From Fundicoccus ignavus (GTDB lineage: Bacteria; Bacillota; Bacilli; Lactobacillales; Aerococcaceae): 64,000 bases of DNA. The notes under the pieces are model-generated. The model was not told the origin of the DNA. It was given only the letters and a program-made list of their open reading frames with translations, and searched no databases. Both the position numbers and the translations under genes were made by a program. Each line of letters opens with the position of its first letter. The first letter of the stretch is position 1. Location: assembly GCF_009659375.1 (NCBI RefSeq), contig NZ_WJQT01000001.1, positions 62,001 to 126,000 of the forward strand, in the 5' to 3' direction. Positions 26,281 to 33,272 of the stretch are shown here, piece by piece.

Positions 26281-26412
26281 TAGGTAGAAATTAGAAAAGT
26301 CCTTAAGCATTGACCTATTGTAGGCTTGCTTGAGGACTTAGTTTGTTAATCAGGCTTTATTGTCAGCTTAATATGCAGTAGCATAAAATGAAGAATAATC
26401 GCAACACCGGTC
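26281..26412 (+). repeat. Repeat of the cassette 1/2 boundary (terminator plus start of a junction)
   Basis: Closely matches 21385-21517, including the AGTCCTTAAG...CTTGAGGACTTAG hairpin, TTTATTGTCAG, ATATGCAGTAG and the first bases of a junction module (GAAGAATAATCGCAACACCG). It breaks off at about 26412, just before the stop of the minus-strand regulator gene. It marks another cassette lost by deletion. Confidence 0.75.
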
Positions 26413-26414
26413 TA

Positions 26415-27287
26415 TTATTCCAGTTTACCAAGCATTTCATTTAACTCTGTCTGAAGAATATTCGCAATATCCTCTGCTCCGAAATGACTCATTAATCGAA
26501 TGGCTTCATCACAAAGATCTTTACCTTCTTCTAACATCTCCATCTTGATTTTATAGATGCCTTTCAGATAATTTAGTTGATTTTTATCGTAAAAATATCG
26601 TTTATTGATTAGTACACGGTCTACCTCTTTAATTAATGAAGCCACTGGAGCTAAGTAATTAGCTTCTAGAAAATAGTCAATCACATTCATTATAACAAGC
26701 GCAAAAGTTGAGGAATTTAAGAGTAATTTTTCATATTTATGAGCTTTTTGAGATGCCGTTCGAGTCAGTTTTTCAACTTGAGCAAGGCTCATAAAGAAAA
26801 TGCTATTACCAAAGAGGCATAGTTCATAGTAATGCCATTCTTCACAATTCAGTAAATAGTGATAAATTGAATTAGCGTCTGTTTGATTAAAAGGCAAATT
26901 AGTAAAATAATTGATAAGTTGTTTTAAAATAATGACATTATGTTCGAAACGAGGGAGTTTAGAATTCCTATATAGTTTGTTTTGAGAATCAATTAACTCG
27001 TTAAGTTTTACAACATTGCGAGAGCGATAAGCTTTCCCATATTGAGAGAGAAAATGTTGTTGAGTTTGTTCAGTTAGTTCATCTGAATGAATTTTAAACT
27101 CAGTTATTTGAACATTTATCTTATCGAGTAGTGAAAAAAAGTTCACAACAGAAATATTACTATGCCCTCGCTCAAACTCTGAAAGAAACTGTGAGGAGAT
27201 TAAGCCATCTGCTGTTTCTTTGAGTGTCATACCTTTTGATTTTCTTAAGTGTCTAAACACAGGCCCTATATTTGACAAAATATTCAC
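26415..27287 (-). CDS. Rgg/MutR-family peptide-responsive transcriptional regulator
   Basis: A 290-residue cytosolic regulator. Residues 7-60 form an XRE-type helix-turn-helix with the Rgg/MutR pattern (FRHLRKSKGMTLKETADG, SSQFLSEFERGHSNISVVNF). The remaining 220 residues are all-helical repeats, as in TPR-like peptide-binding domains of Rgg, PlcR and PrgX. Rgg proteins bind short secreted and re-imported peptides. The GTG at 27287 lies behind AAAGG. Divergently, 60 bp upstream, is a small peptide gene with a signal-sequence-like N-terminus, the typical Rgg/pheromone arrangement. Two fragments of a paralog lie at 25181-25504 and 31455-31690. Confidence 0.87.
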   Translation of the reverse strand: MNILSNIGPVFRHLRKSKGMTLKETADGLISSQFLSEFERGHSNISVVNFFSLLDKINVQITEFKIHSDELTEQTQQHFLSQYGKAYRSRNVVKLNELIDSQNKLYRNSKLPRFEHNVIILKQLINYFTNLPFNQTDANSIYHYLLNCEEWHYYELCLFGNSIFFMSLAQVEKLTRTASQKAHKYEKLLLNSSTFALVIMNVIDYFLEANYLAPVASLIKEVDRVLINKRYFYDKNQLNYLKGIYKIKMEMLEEGKDLCDEAIRLMSHFGAEDIANILQTELNEMLGKLE

Positions 27288-27307
27288 CTCTTTACCTTTA
27301 ATAAAAG

Positions 27308-27340
27308 ATAATATATATTGGAATAATTATAACATAATTT
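27308..27340. promoter_or_regulatory. Intergenic box shared with the 24.1-kb promoter (candidate Rgg site)
   Basis: TATATTGGAATAATTATA (27313-27330) lies between the divergent regulator and peptide genes. The same 18 bp, with one change, lies at 24133-24150 upstream of the secreted-protein gene at 24433. In both places a -10-like sequence follows 27 bp after TTGGAA, so the box sits where an activator would bind. Confidence 0.5.
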
Positions 27341-27347
27341 AGTTTAC

Positions 27348-27503
27348 ATGATAAAGTTTAAATATGGAGGTGGTACTATTAAGAAATATGCTTATTGGTT
27401 GCTTGGGCTTTGTGTATGCTTAATGCTAGGTGGTTTGACAGAACATGTAGACGCTAGTTTGAATTCTCCAGATTATAAGAATGTTATTGGAGAGGAGGAA
27501 TAA
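27348..27503 (+). CDS. Small pheromone-like peptide precursor next to Rgg
   Basis: The frame is open from ATG 27348 (51 codons), but the only ribosome site, GGAGGTGG at 27366-27373, points to an ATT codon at 27378. From there the product is KKYAYWLLGLCVCLMLGGLT, then EHVDASLNSPDYKNVIGEEE. It has a basic start, a hydrophobic core and a short polar tail, like the precursors of PapR, NprX or Rgg-type peptides. The ATG at 27348 seems to overlap the promoter -10 region and is unlikely to be used. Processing and the active form are unknown. It is too short for usual gene callers. Confidence 0.6.
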   Translation: MIKFKYGGGTIKKYAYWLLGLCVCLMLGGLTEHVDASLNSPDYKNVIGEEE

Positions 27504-27607
27504 TACTAAATGAACTGTACTTTTGAATTGGAGTTAGAATAGTAATTGACTAGTTAAAATGTAAAAAATTACAAAAAATTGAGGTAATTGGAAAGGAATG
27601 AATTATT

Positions 27608-27946
27608 ATGAAAAAGAAGTTGATTAAGGCGTTGATTGCTATACTGGGAATATTTTTATTAACTGTACCTTCTGCGGAAGCTGCAAAAGAAAGATTTAAG
27701 TTCGAAGTTTATTCCAACAGCTATCCTGCAACCTCTACGGTTGGTACAAAGACAGATTATGCTAATTATGGGGCAGTTACACCAACTTCGGGTTTAAACG
27801 GAAGTTTCTATGCTACTTTTCGAATCCGCGGAATAGCAGGTGATTATGCGACAAACTATGTAGATATATCGTATAATAATTCTACAAGAAATATGTATTA
27901 TCTATCTGGTAAAGGGAGTTATGGCCATCAGTATGAAGCTGAATAA
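27608..27946 (+). CDS. Secreted small protein, candidate peptide-controlled effector (DUF2712/bacteriocin-like)
   Basis: 112 residues with a clear signal peptide (MKKKLIKALIAILGIFLLTV, cleavage likely after SAEA) and a mature part of about 86 residues rich in Tyr, Asn, Ser and Gly and without cysteine (KFEVYSNSY, ATFRIRGIAGDYATNYVDI, YLSGKGSYGHQYE). The shape resembles small secreted proteins filed as DUF2712 or as large unmodified bacteriocins, but I cannot confirm either. GGAAAGG precedes the ATG. A terminator follows directly, which would give it more transcript than the downstream export genes. Confidence 0.62.
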   Translation: MKKKLIKALIAILGIFLLTVPSAEAAKERFKFEVYSNSYPATSTVGTKTDYANYGAVTPTSGLNGSFYATFRIRGIAGDYATNYVDISYNNSTRNMYYLSGKGSYGHQYEAE

Positions 27947-27990
27947 AAGTTTCTAAATAGTGCTGAACTGTTTAGAAACTTTTTTGTTAG
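27947..27990 (+). terminator. Terminator after the secreted small-protein gene
   Basis: AAAGTTTCTAAATAG pairs with TGTTTAGAAACTTTTTT (small mismatches) over a short loop. Partial read-through would supply the following transporter genes. Confidence 0.75.
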
Positions 27991-28011
27991 ATTATGATAG
28001 GGAGTGTAAAT

Positions 28012-29094
28012 ATGAAATATTTAAAATATATATTGCTAGTGAGCTTTTGTTTAATGTATTCATTAAATATTCATGCCGAGGAATTTGCTGGGACTTTTAG
28101 TGTAGATGAAGCAGTATTGTCTGAAGAATATCCAACAGAACTGTCGACATTTCCTATTGATCAATCATTTCCAGAGAAATTTATTCGACAAGCTTCTTTA
28201 ATTTTTGAATACGATACAGGAATATATCAAACATCAGATTTTAGCTTACAAGGACCTCTTTTTAAAGCTTGGAATGCTCAAACAGATACAGAACATTTAT
28301 GGATAGATAGCAGTCAAGGTGTTTTTTCATTTCAATATATTAAGCAATTACCGTTCAATCCTTTTGGTTTGTCTCTATCTTTTATTAATTACTTTGAATA
28401 CCCAGACCAAAGGCACCCGGATGATAATTTAGACATTGATGATGCGGTCACGCAACAAGATTTATCATTTATGTCACGCGAGACTGCGTTGAACTTTATT
28501 GAAGAATTGTTGACAAACTTGGGAATTCATGCGGATTATACAATTCATTTGTATGCCTTACCTAAAGAATATTATTCAATTCTAGAAGAGTACAGCCACA
28601 CTATGAAGGCGGAAGAATATGGTGATGAAAAGATTGAATCTAAAGATTTTTATGCTATTCGAATTAACTTTGCTCAAGATGGGATTGTATATAATACGCA
28701 AACAATGGGAAGTATTGAGAAAGGGTCGGTCGTAGTCGGCACGCAATTATTTCTTACCTTAACAGAAGATGGGGTAACATCCTTTACTATGAATGGCTAT
28801 GAACAGGCTGATGTTACACAAGCAGAGACGCTTCAAGTCGATATTTCAAAGGTTATTGATTCAGTTCAGAAGAAATATGACAATCTTTTAATTGTGGGGG
28901 AGGTCTCTTTAATCGATATAGTCCCACAATATTATCTGTTTGTAAATACACAAGGTAATGAAAGCAAAGCATATATACGTCCTTTTTGGCAAGTGAAATT
29001 AGAGCATAAGATTCCAGAAGAAGAACAAACAATCACCTATTATCCAATGCTGTTAATTGATACTGAAACGAATCAAGAGGTTATACTACAATGA
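28012..29094 (+). CDS. Exported protein linked to ABC transporter, unknown function
   Basis: About 360 residues with a signal peptide (MKYLKYILLVSFCLMYSLNI, cleavage near HAEE) and a large soluble domain. Repeated alpha/beta segments such as DLSFMSRETALNFIEELLTNLGI and VDISKVIDSVQKKYDNLL recall YycI- or PepSY-like extracytoplasmic proteins, but the match is weak. It has no lipobox: the cysteine at about residue 14 lies inside the hydrophobic core. AGGGAG precedes the ATG at 28012; a longer start at 27994 lacks a site. Its stop overlaps the next gene (ATGA), so it works with the membrane proteins that follow. Confidence 0.68.
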   Translation: MKYLKYILLVSFCLMYSLNIHAEEFAGTFSVDEAVLSEEYPTELSTFPIDQSFPEKFIRQASLIFEYDTGIYQTSDFSLQGPLFKAWNAQTDTEHLWIDSSQGVFSFQYIKQLPFNPFGLSLSFINYFEYPDQRHPDDNLDIDDAVTQQDLSFMSRETALNFIEELLTNLGIHADYTIHLYALPKEYYSILEEYSHTMKAEEYGDEKIESKDFYAIRINFAQDGIVYNTQTMGSIEKGSVVVGTQLFLTLTEDGVTSFTMNGYEQADVTQAETLQVDISKVIDSVQKKYDNLLIVGEVSLIDIVPQYYLFVNTQGNESKAYIRPFWQVKLEHKIPEEEQTITYYPMLLIDTETNQEVILQ

Positions 29095-29942
29095 TAAGGT
29101 ATTTATTTTATGATTTACGACTGAAGCTATTGAGCGTAAAATTTTGGCTAATAATCATACTATATGTGATATTGGCTTTTATTCCCATTATTCCTGAATT
29201 AGAGTTTTTTTTAGGTTCAATCTCAGGAGAACAGACGTATCCGGTGACATACTTTTGGTTTATACCATATACTCAAACGCCGGTTATCTGGGTAGTTTTG
29301 ATGACAGTAGCGGGATTTGTAACATCATCGTTGGTCTATGATGATTTGAAGCAAGGCTATATTCAATTTATGATTTATCGAACAGGATTGAAGCAATACC
29401 TATTATTAAGATTAGTAACAACAATTATTTTAGCAATGGTATTTTCATTAATAGCTAATCTTTTAATTTTAATGCTACTGGGCATTTGGTTTCCCTTTGG
29501 ACTGGACGATCCCGATATGTTAAGCTATTTTGTTGCTGATTTTTCATTTGAAGAAGCCATATCATTAGCTTCACCGCTATGGTTTTATATTAGTCAATTG
29601 TTAGTGTTAAGTTTACATACTGCATGGTACGCAGTATTGGTAGTAGGAGTTAGTGTGCGAATTAAGCAATCCTTATTGTTAAAATTACTGCCTGTTTTTG
29701 TTTATTCCTTATTGAATAGTTTTGAAGTAATGAAGTGGCTACCAGTAGCGTTGAATCCATCAAAAGTTTTTAGTAATCGAGCATATCTTGAGCGGATATT
29801 AACGAATTATTCTAGCGGAATAGATATGCTGTTCAACTCTCTTTTGTATCGACTTTTATTCTTGTTGTTACTTGTTATTGGAGCTTATAGCGGGATGTTA
29901 TTATATCTTGAGAAGAATTATCGAATTAGAAAAGGGGTATAA
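29091..29942 (+). CDS. ABC-2-type membrane protein 1 of the Rgg-linked transporter
   Basis: 283 residues with about six predicted membrane helices: FWLIIILYVILAFIPIIPEL near the N-terminus, then PVIWVVLMTVAGFVTSSLVY, a further series, and LLYRLLFLLLLVIGAYSGML at the end. No ATPase motif. The first loop after helix 1 carries YDDLKQGYIQFMIYRTGLKQY, a typical cytosolic coupling region of ABC-2 permeases (YLLLRLVTTIILA follows). It overlaps the exported-protein gene by ATGA and is 2 bp from the next permease gene. Confidence 0.75.
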   Translation: MIRYLFYDLRLKLLSVKFWLIIILYVILAFIPIIPELEFFLGSISGEQTYPVTYFWFIPYTQTPVIWVVLMTVAGFVTSSLVYDDLKQGYIQFMIYRTGLKQYLLLRLVTTIILAMVFSLIANLLILMLLGIWFPFGLDDPDMLSYFVADFSFEEAISLASPLWFYISQLLVLSLHTAWYAVLVVGVSVRIKQSLLLKLLPVFVYSLLNSFEVMKWLPVALNPSKVFSNRAYLERILTNYSSGIDMLFNSLLYRLLFLLLLVIGAYSGMLLYLEKNYRIRKGV

Positions 29943-29944
29943 AG

Positions 29945-30793
29945 GTGAAGATAAGTTCTAAATTAGTTCAAATATTTTTGTTAGATTTATTGAAGAACCC
30001 GTTGCTTTATATGGGCTTGCTCTTAATATCCCTAAATCTAGTCTCTCTTTTAACGCCACTTAAAGCTGCGGCTACTTATTTTGATTTGGGAATTAGTATG
30101 GGAGTAATTGTATTTTTATTTAATGAAAAATTGATGTCGCTTGCTGTGATGACCTGTTTACTATTATTATATGCGAATTTGCCCTTTAAGAATGATTTGC
30201 AATTATCACTTATCGTTCGATCCTCAACAAGTACTTGGTTTGTTGCTCAAATTGGTTATGTTTTCCTTCTTTCAATAGGCTATCCGATAATTTTATTGTT
30301 ATTGTCTGGGCTGGTTCTATGGCAGCAAGTTGAATTGACACACGAATGGGGTAAATTACTAGGGAGTATCGCTTACTATCCTAGTTTATTAGAGGAGTTT
30401 TCAATTTTTCTATATCCAAGTAATGGCGTCATGACTACCTATACTCCTTTAGAAGCAATTTTATTTACGCTGACTTTGTTAATGTTGGTGTCTCTGTTTG
30501 CTGGTGTTTTGATTTTAACGTTTAACTTGATATACTCGGGCTTAGGCTTTGCAATATATGCAGTGCTGATGTTCGTGGAATTTAGTTTAATGTTTTTCCC
30601 TGGTTACGCAATCAAATATTTTTCACCTCTATCTTGGTTATCCTTAGAAAGGATCTCGCTCTCATTCATGGATAATTTGCCCTCAATGACTTATGTCGTA
30701 ACTTTTCTAGTTGTAAGTATTATTACATGTCTACTAGCGATATTTTTTCTTTTGAAGTCAAGCAGGTTTAGAGAAAGGGTGATCAACGAATGA
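29945..30793 (+). CDS. ABC-2-type membrane protein 2 of the Rgg-linked transporter
   Basis: 282 residues with about six predicted membrane helices, a highly hydrophobic protein without other motifs (for example IGYVFLLSIGYPIILLLLSG and MTYVVTFLVVSIITCLLAIF). The start is GTG at 29945, GTGAAG, with AAAGG just upstream. It ends in ATGA overlapping the ATPase gene. Two different permeases plus one ATPase suggest a heterodimeric exporter or a membrane-protection pump of the LanFEG/BcrAB kind. Confidence 0.75.
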   Translation: MKISSKLVQIFLLDLLKNPLLYMGLLLISLNLVSLLTPLKAAATYFDLGISMGVIVFLFNEKLMSLAVMTCLLLLYANLPFKNDLQLSLIVRSSTSTWFVAQIGYVFLLSIGYPIILLLLSGLVLWQQVELTHEWGKLLGSIAYYPSLLEEFSIFLYPSNGVMTTYTPLEAILFTLTLLMLVSLFAGVLILTFNLIYSGLGFAIYAVLMFVEFSLMFFPGYAIKYFSPLSWLSLERISLSFMDNLPSMTYVVTFLVVSIITCLLAIFFLLKSSRFRERVINE

Positions 30794-31431
30794 CTTATAT
30801 CAAAATTAGTAATTTGGAAAAAGAAATAAAGGGCGCTAAGCTATTGAATGATATTTCATTAGATTTAGAAAGTGGTAATATTTATGGCTTGATAGGGGAC
30901 AATGGGAGTGGTAAAACGATGTTGATGCGTGCTATGTCTGGTTTAGTGGTGCCTAACAAAGGCGAAGTGTATTATGAGAATCAGCAATTGGGGAAAGATT
31001 TTGAATTTCCAGATAGTTTAGGATTATTGATTGAAACTCCCGGATTTTTACTAGACTATACCCACTTTACTAACTTAAAGCTATTAGCCTCAATTAAAGG
31101 TAAAATTTCAGATGAAGCTATTCGACAAGCCCTAGAAAAAGTTGGTTTAGATTCAAAATTGAAATTGAAAGTTAGGCATTTTTCTTTAGGAATGAAGCAA
31201 AGATTAGGGATTGCTCAGGCTATAATGGAAAATCCTGAGGTGCTAATCTTGGATGAACCTTTTAACGGGTTGGATACAAAAGGAGTTGATGAAATTAGAG
31301 AATTGTTGTTAGCGTTGAAAAAAGACGGTAAACTGATTGTGATTTCTTCTCATCAACAAGATAATATCGATTATTTGTGTGACGAAGTTTTTGAAATTGC
31401 TCAAGGAAAATTGAAGCGACGCATAGGCTGA
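30790..31431 (+). CDS. ABC transporter ATPase of the Rgg-linked transporter
   Basis: 213 residues, a compact ABC ATPase. Walker A GDNGSGKT (about residues 36-43), signature FSLGMKQRLGIAQA (about 131-144), Walker B VLILDEPFNGLD and switch VISSHQQ are intact. Short ATPases of this type energise ABC-2 exporters that confer immunity to, or secrete, peptides. It overlaps the second permease gene by ATGA and is the last gene of the unit. An rgg fragment on the other strand follows instead of a clear terminator. Confidence 0.85.
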   Translation: MTYIKISNLEKEIKGAKLLNDISLDLESGNIYGLIGDNGSGKTMLMRAMSGLVVPNKGEVYYENQQLGKDFEFPDSLGLLIETPGFLLDYTHFTNLKLLASIKGKISDEAIRQALEKVGLDSKLKLKVRHFSLGMKQRLGIAQAIMENPEVLILDEPFNGLDTKGVDEIRELLLALKKDGKLIVISSHQQDNIDYLCDEVFEIAQGKLKRRIG

Positions 31432-31454
31432 TTGTAGAATGAACTTTATAATTC

Positions 31455-31690
31455 GAGTCAGCTTCTCAACTTGAGCAAGGCTCATAAAGAAAATACTCTT
31501 ACCAAAGAGGTGTACCTCGTAGTAATGCCATTCTTCACAATTCAGGAAATAGTTATAAATTGAATTAGCGCCTAATTGATTGAAAAGCAAATTAGAACGA
31601 CGATTTAATTTAGTGAATCGAACATCGAAATAAAGTGCTATAAGGTCAAAATGAGGAAGAGTTGAAAAGATATTCTATAAATAATATTAA
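31455..31690 (-). pseudogene. Rgg/MutR-type regulator, middle fragment
   Basis: The minus strand encodes NSIYNYFLNCEEWHYYE, then LFGKSIFFMSLAQVEKLTR, matching residues of the intact regulator just before the part kept at 25181-25504. Weaker nucleotide similarity continues to about 31690. The helix-turn-helix part is missing. Together with the fragment at 25181 it looks like two pieces of one former gene. Confidence 0.7.
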
Positions 31691-31755
31691 TCTTGCTCCA
31701 ATCAGCGTATAATGAGAGTGTGCATAAATCATGCGCTATTAAGGAGCTGATTAAA

Positions 31756-32238
31756 ATGGATGTATTATTTCATAAAGACGAGTTAGGTTACCATCAACGG
31801 ATAACGGAGATTATTCATGCGGATTACGATCATGTGTATCGTTATTTAGCGACGAAGCAAATCTCAGATTGGTTCCCGCAGTTGTCTTTCCAGCAAATTG
31901 ATGATGTAGAGATGTTGGTGTTTGATATGGGAGAGGATGAACCGGCAATCCAATTCGATATTCTTGTCAAACAATTGAATCAGGAAATCACCTTTCAATG
32001 GGATGAAGGTGTTGTGCGTATCGTATTGGAAGCAACCGAGAACGGTACATTATTGACGTTAGAAGAACAGATGCCGTTGAATCAGGCGTTAGAACAGACT
32101 GCTAATGATTTTGTTGGTTGGTATTTTCAAGTGTTGAATATTCGTACGATCAGTGAGACCGGAGAACCAGCTCCATTGGATATGGTTGATTTTATGGCGC
32201 TTGAAGCGGAAACGTTAGACGTTTTAGAAAATCTTTAA
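31756..32238 (+). CDS. SRPBCC/AHSA1-like domain protein
   Basis: 160-residue cytosolic protein. The start ATG at 31756 lies behind AAGGAG. The pattern HADYDHVYRYLATKQISDWFPQL, then FDILVKQLNQEITFQWDEG, LEATENGTLLTLEEQMP and a C-terminal amphipathic helix fits the START-like SRPBCC fold of the Hsp90 activator-homologue (AHSA1) group. Such proteins bind hydrophobic ligands or affect stress responses; no specific role is evident. Single-gene unit at the right end of the accessory region. Confidence 0.72.
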   Translation: MDVLFHKDELGYHQRITEIIHADYDHVYRYLATKQISDWFPQLSFQQIDDVEMLVFDMGEDEPAIQFDILVKQLNQEITFQWDEGVVRIVLEATENGTLLTLEEQMPLNQALEQTANDFVGWYFQVLNIRTISETGEPAPLDMVDFMALEAETLDVLENL

Positions 32239-32299
32239 AAATGTCGAAAGCGTGTTCATCGTCTGAGGAAGGCTAAAGCGTGCTATAATAGAGTCAAAT

Positions 32300-32525
32300 C
32301 GTTTTAGATGGTTGCCGACAGACGTAGGTCGGTAGTTTTTATCTGATGCCTATATAATCGATAAAGAGCCTTGGAGGTGCCTGATGTGGGACCTGTGGAG
32401 GCTAAAAAGATTGTTGTGAAGCTCAGAGTTTTTATAACAAAAAATCCACAAACAAAAAAAGCATCGACCACCATCATAAGATTGCAAAGTACGAGGAAAT
32501 TCCTACGACCCGCAGTCTTTTTTGC
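32300..32525 (+). promoter_or_regulatory. Structured leader with intrinsic terminator upstream of the YitT gene
   Basis: The 330-bp region before the YitT gene has no convincing protein gene. A GC-richer segment (32313-32400) can form stems, for example around CCGACAGACGTAGGTCGG. A terminator follows: AGATTGC pairs with GCAGTCT, enclosing GGAAATTCC, then TTTTTT (32482-32524). Next come about 30 nt and the AAGGAG of the gene. An aptamer-plus-terminator layout fits a riboswitch or other attenuator. I cannot assign a class; part of it recalls an L10-leader core. Confidence 0.5.
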
Positions 32526-32569
32526 GTTGTAGTGACTTTCCTTGTCAGTAATGATTAAGGAGTGGAAAA

Positions 32570-33223
32570 ATGCTAAGCAAATCGCTAAGCAAATTATCGT
32601 TGCCTAAAAAAGAAATGTGTTTAATCGCTTTAGGTTGTCTTATTATGTCATTTGGTATTGTTAATGTGCATATGCCGTCTCAGATTACTGAGGGGGGTGT
32701 GCTAGGGTTGGTTCTATTCTCGCATAAAGTATTGGGCTTAGATCCGTCTGCTATGAGTATCATCCTAGATGTGGCATGTTATGCGTTAGCATTTACGATG
32801 TTGGGTTGGAAATTTCTAAAGAAAGCCATTATAGCTTCTAGTTTCTTTGCTGTGTTTTATAAGTTGTGTCTCTTTATTGGCCCAGTTCTACCGAACCTTT
32901 ATGAATATCCAATTATCGCGGCTGTTGTCGGTGGTATCTTTATTGGGGTTGGTTGTGGGTTTGTGGTAACACAAGGCGGGGCGGCTGGTGGTGATGATGC
33001 GTTGGCGTTCGTGATTTCGAAACGTCTGAACTGCTCAATTGCTCGTGCTTATTTATTAACAGACGGCGTAGTGCTGTTATTATCGTTAATTTATATTTCA
33101 CCAGGTCGTTTAGTTTATTCGTTTATCACGACTCTCGTGTCATCTTTTTTAATTGGTCAATTTGAATTGAGATTAGTTAAACCGAACTTTTCAGTTAAAC
33201 AACCCGCTACCAAAATAGGCTAA
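32570..33223 (+). CDS. YitT/YczE-type membrane protein
   Basis: 217-residue integral membrane protein with about five or six predicted helices. Family landmarks include an early MSFGIVNVHMPSQITEGGVLG, a GIFIGVGCGFVVTQGGAAGGDD motif (about residues 122-143) and a Ser/Gly-rich loop. This resembles the N-terminal membrane part of YitT-like proteins without the usual C-terminal cytosolic DUF2179 domain. Transport substrate unknown. AAGGAG precedes the ATG. Control by the terminator in its leader is likely. Confidence 0.75.
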   Translation: MLSKSLSKLSLPKKEMCLIALGCLIMSFGIVNVHMPSQITEGGVLGLVLFSHKVLGLDPSAMSIILDVACYALAFTMLGWKFLKKAIIASSFFAVFYKLCLFIGPVLPNLYEYPIIAAVVGGIFIGVGCGFVVTQGGAAGGDDALAFVISKRLNCSIARAYLLTDGVVLLLSLIYISPGRLVYSFITTLVSSFLIGQFELRLVKPNFSVKQPATKIG

Positions 33224-33228
33224 AAAGA

Positions 33229-33272
33229 TGCCCGTTATTTGCTTGCCATGCAAGTGAATAACGGGCTTTTTG
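33229..33272 (+). terminator. Terminator of the YitT gene
   Basis: GCCCGTTATT pairs perfectly with AATAACGGGC, with an inner TTGC/GCAA stem, followed by TTTTT. Confidence 0.93.

Noticed and set aside
27608-27946. Lactococcin-972-family bacteriocin
   Set aside because: Secreted size and an ABC neighbour fit, but the Trp/Gly-rich pattern of that family is absent, so only a general bacteriocin-like label was kept.
31309-31590. 93-codon minus-strand frame spanning the ABC ATPase 3' end
   Set aside because: Only its N-terminal half is rgg-like; the rest is antisense to the ATPase gene. Recorded as an rgg fragment instead.
32300-32400. Fluoride riboswitch or L10 ribosomal leader
   Set aside because: GATGG and CTGATG elements and a CCGACAGACGTAGG core were noticed, but the pairing scheme of neither class could be completed and the gene is neither a fluoride exporter nor rplJ.
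32395-32538. 47-codon GTG frame resembling the start of ribosomal protein L11
   Set aside because: Similarity covers only about ten residues (AKKIVVKL), and the frame runs through the terminator stem.
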